Assembly: GCA_019748295.1 (NCBI GenBank)
Contig: JAIEPT010000382.1
Span: 1-36,731, forward strand
DNA length: 36,731 bases
From: Gemmataceae bacterium
Lineage (GTDB): Bacteria > Planctomycetota > Planctomycetia > Gemmatales > Gemmataceae
Direction of reading: 5' to 3'
Shown: positions 32,023 to 36,731 of the stretch, piece by piece
Layout: every line of letters starts with the position of its first letter
How positions within the stretch are numbered: the stretch's first letter is position 1
Program-made: the position numbers and the translations under genes
Notes under the pieces: generated by a model
Databases searched by the model: none
What the model was told of the DNA's origin: nothing
The model's input: only the letters and a program-made list of their open reading frames with translations

Positions 32023-33270
32023 TTACGCCAGCTCCAGCCCGCGGAAGGTGCCGCGGCCGGTGGAGAACTCGTTGGTCTCGATGCCGAGGCGTTGCAGCAT
32101 GGAGACGAAGACGTTCGTCAGCGGGTAGTTGTTGGTCGTGTCGAAGGCCAGGTGTTGGCCATGGCGGAAGCCGCCTCCGGCGAGCAACGCGGGGAGGTTG
32201 GTGTTGGCGTGCGAGTTGGCACTCCCCATGCACGTGCCGTAGAACACCATCGTGCGGTCGAGCAGGTTTTGGCCTTCTTCGCGCGTCTCTTGCAATGCGC
32301 GGAGGAAGTTGCCGAGCACCTCGAATTGGCCCTCTTCCATGGCCCGCAATTCGGCGAGCGCTTCGGGGCGGTTGCCGTGATGGGTGATGTTGTGGATCAC
32401 CGTCGTATCGATGAAGAGCGAGACGAATCGCGTCGAATCCGTTTCCAAAGCCAGCTTCATCACATCGAACATGAGGCCCGTCTTGCGGACGAACTCGCGT
32501 TGATCGTCGATGTCCTGCGGCGGCGGGGCATTCACGCGCGGCTTGGGGCGATGCTCCCAGCCTTCCGACGCGAACAGCCGGCGTTCCAGTTCGCGGACTG
32601 AGGTGAAATACTGCTCCATCCGCTGCTGGTCGGCTCGGGACAGCGTGCGATTGAGGCGGCGCGATTGGTCGGCCACGAAGTCGAGCATGCTCCGTTCCTG
32701 TCGCAACGCCTCGACGTTGGCGGCCACATCTTCGGGTCGGCCTTGCATGAAGAGGCGTTGGAACAGGCGATTGGCGCTCCGCTCGGCCGCGATCGGGGCG
32801 CCGCTGCGGGTGAAGCTGAGCGTCTGATTGTTCTCGCTGCTCATCGCCAAAACGAGCGAGGGGAAACGTGTGCGGTTGCCGATGCGCTCGGCGGCGAACT
32901 GGTCGAGCGAGACCCAGTTGCGGAAGCCGCCGCGCTCCGGATGAGGCGTGCCGGTGAGGAAGCATTTCTCGGCCGCATGTCCGCCGGTGACGCCGGGATG
33001 GCTGACGCCCGAGAAGACCGTCATCTGGTCGCGGACCGCAGCGAGCTTCTGCAGGTAGGGGGTAAGTGCATAACCCCGGCCGGATTTCTCGGGAAAGAAG
33101 AATTGCGGCAGGATGCCCATATTCGTTTCGATCGCCACCATCCGCCGCGGAATCTCGCGCGGCGTGCCGTCCGCGGCCTGGGCCGGTTGAAGCGATTCGA
33201 GCATCGGCAGACCGAGCATGAAACCAGCGCTACGCAGAAACGTGCGGCGGGAAAGCGAGGAGGGAAGCAT
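32023..33270 (-). CDS. DUF1552 family Tat-exported protein
   Basis: 415 residues. Tat signal LSRRTFLRSAGFMLGLPML, then DUF1552: RMVAIETNMGILPQFFFPE, GRGYALTPYLQKLA, VFSGVSHPGVTGGHAAEKCF, SLDQFAAERIGNRTRFPSLVLA, TRFVSLFIDTTVIHNITHHG, TMVFYGTCMGSANSHANTNLPAL. The family resembles sulfatase/alkaline-phosphatase-like DUF1501 proteins and is usually encoded next to a DUF1592 gene, as here; the pair may act together outside the cytoplasm. ATG 33270 has a CTGAGG ribosome site; a longer upstream frame (to 33360) lacks one. The element at 31061-31998 separates it from DUF1592. Confidence 0.88.
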   Translation of the reverse strand: MLPSSLSRRTFLRSAGFMLGLPMLESLQPAQAADGTPREIPRRMVAIETNMGILPQFFFPEKSGRGYALTPYLQKLAAVRDQMTVFSGVSHPGVTGGHAAEKCFLTGTPHPERGGFRNWVSLDQFAAERIGNRTRFPSLVLAMSSENNQTLSFTRSGAPIAAERSANRLFQRLFMQGRPEDVAANVEALRQERSMLDFVADQSRRLNRTLSRADQQRMEQYFTSVRELERRLFASEGWEHRPKPRVNAPPPQDIDDQREFVRKTGLMFDVMKLALETDSTRFVSLFIDTTVIHNITHHGNRPEALAELRAMEEGQFEVLGNFLRALQETREEGQNLLDRTMVFYGTCMGSANSHANTNLPALLAGGGFRHGQHLAFDTTNNYPLTNVFVSMLQRLGIETNEFSTGRGTFRGLELA

Positions 33271-33360
33271 GAAAAGCCTCAGAAAGGCGGGAGTGCGGCA
33301 AGACCGATATTGTAACGCGGGATGCGCCCCAGGAAAGCGACATTCCCGACTCGGCGCCAT

Positions 33361-33750
33361 TCATTCGGCGACCGCGTCCGTTTCGCTCGCGATCCCTTTC
33401 GGCGCGTCGTTCAGCGTCGCTTCGATATCGGCGACGACGACGGACAGCGAGCGGGCGGCCATCTGCCAGTTGGTATGATCGGAAACCCGGCGGTATTCGC
33501 GAGCGAAATATTCGGCCTGCTTTTTCAGCTTGCTGAGCTTTCCTCGCGCTCGCCGCACATACTCGGCCGCATCGCGCCGTTGCAAGCTTGGCTCCACGGC
33601 CCGGCTATAGTCGAAGATCATGCGGTGAACTTCGAGCATCTCCGCGTCTTCCTGAATCTCGTCCGCATGCTTCAGGAAATTGCGGATCATCCACGCATGC
33701 GAAAGCAACGCATCGATCCGCTCCATCGCTTGGTCCAACGTCAGCATCAT
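33361..33750 (-). CDS. Hypothetical helical protein
   Basis: About 129 residues, nearly all alpha-helical and charged (LDQAMERIDALLSHAWMIRN, DEIQEDAEMLEVHRMIFDYS, AAEYVRRARGKLSKLKKQAE, YFAREYRRVSDHTNWQM). No signal peptide, membrane segment or catalytic motif. I do not recognise it; planctomycete-restricted is likely. The start is MM at 33750/33747; upstream in-frame sequence to 33930 is repeat. It ends 91 bp upstream of the DUF1552 start on the same strand and may be its operon partner. Confidence 0.55.
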   Translation of the reverse strand: MMLTLDQAMERIDALLSHAWMIRNFLKHADEIQEDAEMLEVHRMIFDYSRAVEPSLQRRDAAEYVRRARGKLSKLKKQAEYFAREYRRVSDHTNWQMAARSLSVVVADIEATLNDAPKGIASETDAVAE

Positions 33751-33799
33751 GTTCGCTCGTGAGTGATCGTCCCGCCGTAGGCTAATAATACGTCTGGCC

Positions 33800-33898
33800 C
33801 TATGCAGCCCTCTCGCTCCGCGAGAGGTAAGCGGATGAAAGCCTTGCCGCAGTATCGATACTGTCGCTTGCCTCTCGCGGAGCGAGAGGGCTGCATAG
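33800..33898. repeat. Inverted repeat of the CTCTCGC-CCGCGAGAG family, copy 2
   Basis: Arms 33800-33833 and 33865-33898 (34 bp, one mismatch; core CCCTCTCGCTCCGCGAGAGG) enclose a 31-nt centre including AGTATCGATACT. Same family as 11969-12066. It lies between the divergent helical-protein gene and pdxA. Confidence 0.8.
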
Positions 33899-33932
33899 AA
33901 GAACCTCACTTGCTGAATCGAGAAAAGCAACC

Positions 33933-34940
33933 ATGCCCGCGCTGCCGCGACTGCTGATCACCCTGGGCGACGTCGCCGGTGTTGGGCCGGAGATCGTCGC
34001 TCGCGCATGGCCCGAATTGCTGTCGCTTTGCGCGCCGATTGTTGTCGGCGACGTCGAATGGATGAAACGCGGATTAGCTCAGGCATTGCAGGTTGCGGAA
34101 GTCGTTCCCATCTCATCGCCGATGGATGCCAGTCCGACCGCGGGCGCGATTCCCGTCCTTCAGGCGACGGACCAGAACCTCACGAACGTCCGCCCCGGCG
34201 AAATCGGCCCGGAGGCGGGTCGGGCGGCTTACGATTTTCTATGCACCGCGATCGATCTCGCTCTGGCAGGACAAGCCGACGGCATCGTGACCTGCCCCTT
34301 GCATAAAGAAGGCTTGCACGCGGGGGGCGTGAACTATCCCGGCCACACGGAAATCCTGGCGGATCTCACCAAAAGCCCGTCGCACGGCATGATGCTCTGG
34401 GCCCGCAATGGCCGCATTCCGCATGGCCTCGGCGTGGTCCACGTTACCTTGCACATGGCATTGCATGACGTCTTCGAGCACGTCACTACTGGCGCCGTTA
34501 TCGAGAAGGCCCGGCTCCTCGACCAAATGCTGCGCCGCCTGATCGGCCGAGCGCCGAAGCTCGCGATCGCGGCGCTGAACCCGCACGCCAGCGATGGCGG
34601 ACTCTTCGGCCATGAGGAACGCGACATCATCGAACCCGCCGTCCGCGAAGCGAAAGCGAACGGTCTGCATGCTGTTGGCCCCGTCTCCAGCGATACGCTG
34701 TTCTCGCGCGCCAAACGGGGCGAATTCGACGGCGTGGTCGCCATGTATCACGACCAGGGCCACATCCCCATGAAGCTTCTTGCGGGACTGGACGCGGTGA
34801 ACATCACGGTGGGTTTGCCGATCGTCCGCACCAGCGTCGCCCACGGCACCGCGTACGACATCGCCGGCAAAGGCATCGCGGATCACCGCTCGCTGATCGA
34901 AGCGACAAGGGTCGCGGCGCTGCTGGCGGCGAATCGGTGA
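33933..34940 (+). CDS. pdxA: PdxA-family 4-hydroxythreonine-4-phosphate dehydrogenase
   Basis: 335 residues. PdxA oxidises 4-phosphohydroxy-L-threonine with NAD+ in the DXP-dependent pyridoxal-phosphate pathway. Family motifs: LLITLGDVAGVGPEI (usually GDPAG; here Val replaces Pro), GIVTCPLHKEGLHAGG, YPGHTEIL, divalent-metal His residues about H174, H218 (LNPHASDGG) and H273 (MYHDQGHIP), and RTSVAHGTAYDIAGKG. Because PdxA2/DenD-type sugar-acid phosphate dehydrogenases share these motifs, the alternative of 4-phosphoerythronate or threonate oxidation cannot be excluded. Ribosome-binding site is unclear. Confidence 0.9.
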   Translation: MPALPRLLITLGDVAGVGPEIVARAWPELLSLCAPIVVGDVEWMKRGLAQALQVAEVVPISSPMDASPTAGAIPVLQATDQNLTNVRPGEIGPEAGRAAYDFLCTAIDLALAGQADGIVTCPLHKEGLHAGGVNYPGHTEILADLTKSPSHGMMLWARNGRIPHGLGVVHVTLHMALHDVFEHVTTGAVIEKARLLDQMLRRLIGRAPKLAIAALNPHASDGGLFGHEERDIIEPAVREAKANGLHAVGPVSSDTLFSRAKRGEFDGVVAMYHDQGHIPMKLLAGLDAVNITVGLPIVRTSVAHGTAYDIAGKGIADHRSLIEATRVAALLAANR

Positions 34941-34996
34941 AATCGAACGGAAATATGACCTCGTTTGCGCATCTATCCATGCGAAAACTCGTCGCC

Positions 34997-35193
34997 CTGT
35001 AGGGAACGCCCTCCGTGGCGTTCCGCAGGACTTGGCGTGTACCGCCCCGAGTGTTCACATTCCGCGGTCCCCGCTTGCGGCTTAGCGATCGGACGCCGCG
35101 GATCGCTAAGCCGCAAGCGGAAGACTTGATTGAACGACATGTGGGATGTATGCGTCCATACCCGCGGAACGCCACGGAGGGCGTTCCCTACAG
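34997..35193. repeat. Nested palindrome element, copy 3 (upstream of icd)
   Basis: Outer arms 34997-35026 and 35164-35193 are perfect 30-bp inverted copies (core GGGAACGCCCTCCGTGGCGT); inner arms 35071-35090 and 35101-35120 (CCGCTTGCGGCTTAGCGATC) are also perfect. It lies between pdxA and icd, ending about 118 bp before the icd start. Confidence 0.85.
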
Positions 35194-35310
35194 CGCGACA
35201 TGCAAGCGGGCCGCGGGAAAGCGCCAACCTTCCTCCTCGCACCGCCGCTCCTATACTGTCACCTTCCTCACCCCGGCGATGCCGACACCGTCTTTTCCAA
35301 GGGTTCTGTC

Positions 35311-36606
35311 ATGGAATACAAGCTCACCGCCGTCCCCGCCGGCGACAAGATCACCATGTCCGGCGGCAAGCTGAAGGTGCCGGATCAGCCCATCGTTCCG
35401 TTCATCGAAGGCGACGGCACCGGGCCCGATATCTGGCGCGCCAGCGTCCGCGTTTTGGATGCGGCCGTCGAGAAGGCGTATGGCGGCAAGAAGAAGATCG
35501 CGTGGATGGAAGTGCTTGCAGGGGAGAAGTCGTTCATCAAGCATCAGAACTGGTTGCCGGACGAAACAGTCGAAGCGTTTCGCGAATTTCTCGTCGGCAT
35601 CAAGGGTCCGCTCACCACGCCGATCGGCGGGGGCATTCGCTCGCTGAATGTCGCGCTTCGGCAGTTGCTCGATCTCTATGTCTGCCTTCGCCCTGTTCGC
35701 TGGTTCAAGGGCGTGCCTTCGCCGGTGAAGCATCCCGAGAAGGTGGAAATGGTGATCTTCCGGGAGAACACGGAAGACATTTACGCCGGCATCGAATTCG
35801 AAGCGGAGTCGGAAGCGAATAAGAAGTTTCTCTCCATCTTCAAGGAGGCGTTTCCCAAGGAATTCAGCAAGATTCGCTTCCCCGCCACCTCGGGCATCGG
35901 CATCAAGCCGGTCTCGCAGGAAGGGACCGAACGCCTAGTTCGGGCGGCCTTCGAGTATGCGATCGCCAATCGCCGCAAGAGCCTGACGATCGTGCACAAG
36001 GGGAACATCATGAAGTTCACCGAAGGCGCTTTCCGCAATTGGGCCTACGCCCTGGCGGAACGCGAGTTCGGCAGCAAGGTCTATACCTGGGACAAGTGGG
36101 AACGGACCAAGAAGGAGAAGGGCGAAGAAGCCGCCAACGCGGAGCAGAAGACGGCCCTCGCGAATGGCCGAATCCTCGTGAAGGACGCGATCGCCGACAT
36201 CACGCTGCAACAGGTGCTGACCCGGCCCGATGAATTCGACGTCATCGCGACGATGAACCTCAATGGCGACTACCTTTCGGACGCGCTCGCCGCACAGGTC
36301 GGCGGCATCGGCATCGCGCCGGGCGGCAACGTCAACTACACGACGGGCCATGCCGTCTTCGAGGCGACGCACGGCACCGCGCCCAAGTACGCCAACCTCG
36401 ACCGCGTGAACCCCGGCAGCGTCATCCTCTCGGGCGAAATGATGCTTCGCTACATGGGCTGGCTCGAAGCGGCCGACCTCATCATCAAGGGCATGGACGG
36501 CGCGATCGGGGCCAAGACCGTGACCTACGATTTCGCTCGCTTGATGGAAGGCGCCAAGGAAGTGAAGTGCAGCCAGTTCGCCGACGCCGTCATCGCGGCG
36601 ATGTAA
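35311..36606 (+). CDS. icd: Isocitrate dehydrogenase (NADP+)
   Basis: 431 residues of the E. coli-type homodimeric enzyme: converts isocitrate to 2-oxoglutarate in the TCA cycle. Motifs: [27 protein letters not shown] (the Ser aligned to the site phosphorylated by AceK), [27 protein letters not shown], and HGTAPKYA, with Lys-Tyr that mark NADP preference. [20 protein letters not shown] carries the metal-binding Asp. AAGGG at 35299-35303 fixes ATG 35311; upstream in-frame sequence to 35146 is repeat. A short region rich in Lys/Glu near residue 275 ([10 protein letters not shown]) is normal for the family. Confidence 0.95.
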   Translation: MEYKLTAVPAGDKITMSGGKLKVPDQPIVPFIEGDGTGPDIWRASVRVLDAAVEKAYGGKKKIAWMEVLAGEKSFIKHQNWLPDETVEAFREFLVGIKGPLTTPIGGGIRSLNVALRQLLDLYVCLRPVRWFKGVPSPVKHPEKVEMVIFRENTEDIYAGIEFEAESEANKKFLSIFKEAFPKEFSKIRFPATSGIGIKPVSQEGTERLVRAAFEYAIANRRKSLTIVHKGNIMKFTEGAFRNWAYALAEREFGSKVYTWDKWERTKKEKGEEAANAEQKTALANGRILVKDAIADITLQQVLTRPDEFDVIATMNLNGDYLSDALAAQVGGIGIAPGGNVNYTTGHAVFEATHGTAPKYANLDRVNPGSVILSGEMMLRYMGWLEAADLIIKGMDGAIGAKTVTYDFARLMEGAKEVKCSQFADAVIAAM

Positions 36607-36616
36607 GCGTTGAAGG

Positions 36617-36677
36617 AGCCGCGCACGTAGTAAGCGGTTTTGCGGGACGCTCCCGACCGCTTACTGCGTGCGCGGCT
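36617..36677. repeat. Inverted repeat after icd
   Basis: AGCCGCGCACGTAGTAAGCGGT (36617-36638) and its complement with one mismatch (36656-36677) flank a 17-nt loop. It starts 11 bp past the icd stop and may serve as its terminator; no U-run is present. Confidence 0.6.
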
Positions 36678-36731
36678 GTGCGTCGTGTAGGTGTTGATGA
36701 TCCTGTGGGTGCGAGACCCATGCTGGTATCT

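Noticed and set aside
31958..32130. A small plus-strand secreted peptide starting MILYVIILYVMILS
   Set aside because: It runs antisense into the 3' end of the DUF1552 gene and stops soon; it is the outward reading of the terminal repeat rather than a gene.
34804..35242. Minus-strand ORFs upstream of icd
   Set aside because: They cover the nested palindrome and the 3' end of pdxA and show only repeat-derived peptides.

Overview
The window looks like chromosome from a GC-rich planctomycete, probably a Gemmata/Isosphaera relative. The main evidence is a DUF1592 (cytochrome plus PSD-type domains) gene beside a Tat-exported DUF1552 gene, a BBP7-type outer-membrane barrel protein, a zinc-ribbon/TPR giant protein, a DUF2760 protein, a secreted protein with planctomycete-style HEAT repeats, and many long palindromic repeats between genes. 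No rRNA, tRNA or CRISPR array was seen.

Layout. 1-1311: the 3' end of a group II intron, then a frameshifted endonuclease/exonuclease/phosphatase gene and a small unknown gene. 1417-2575: a REP-associated IS200-like (Y1) transposase framed by inverted hairpin pairs, followed by a transposase-less derivative with the same ends. 2587-9935: a large TPR membrane protein, an M20 peptidase, an RluA-type pseudouridine synthase and greA. 10015-18703: a secreted HEAT-like protein, topA with five zinc ribbons, a PpiD/SurA-like anchored periplasmic protein and a DUF2760 protein. 19025-23900: ilvC (fungal-like short KARI), a DUF4058 remnant cut by another REP composite, two small membrane-protein genes and a BBP7 barrel protein. 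24081-27819: a GT2 glycosyltransferase, a tetraheme cytochrome fused to a metallophosphatase-like domain, and acpS. 27832-33750: a minus-strand cluster (unknown helical protein, DUF1552, DUF1592, secreted HMA-like protein) invaded by two elements with shared terminal inverted repeats. 33933-36606: pdxA and icd.

The most unusual signal is the pair of elements at 28367-28481 and 31061-31998. Both end in inverted copies of a 15-bp-periodic sequence (unit ATGATTCTGTACGTA, outer ends GACAG...CTGTC). The larger carries a GxxExxY-family PD-(D/E)XK nuclease-like gene; the smaller carries no gene of its own. Read outward, the terminal repeat encodes MILYVMILS, and in both places that peptide is the hydrophobic core of the signal peptide of the next secreted protein, whose start codon lies inside the element. 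A nuclease-bearing element that rebuilds the signal peptide of the gene it lands in is the best candidate here for an undescribed system.

Three further palindromic repeat families lie between genes: the RAYT/REP family, a nested-palindrome family placed just upstream of ilvC, acpS and icd, and a CTCTCGC(T/G)CCGCGAGAG family. Several of them falsely extend ORFs, so gene starts were reset to internal ATGs with better ribosome-binding sites.
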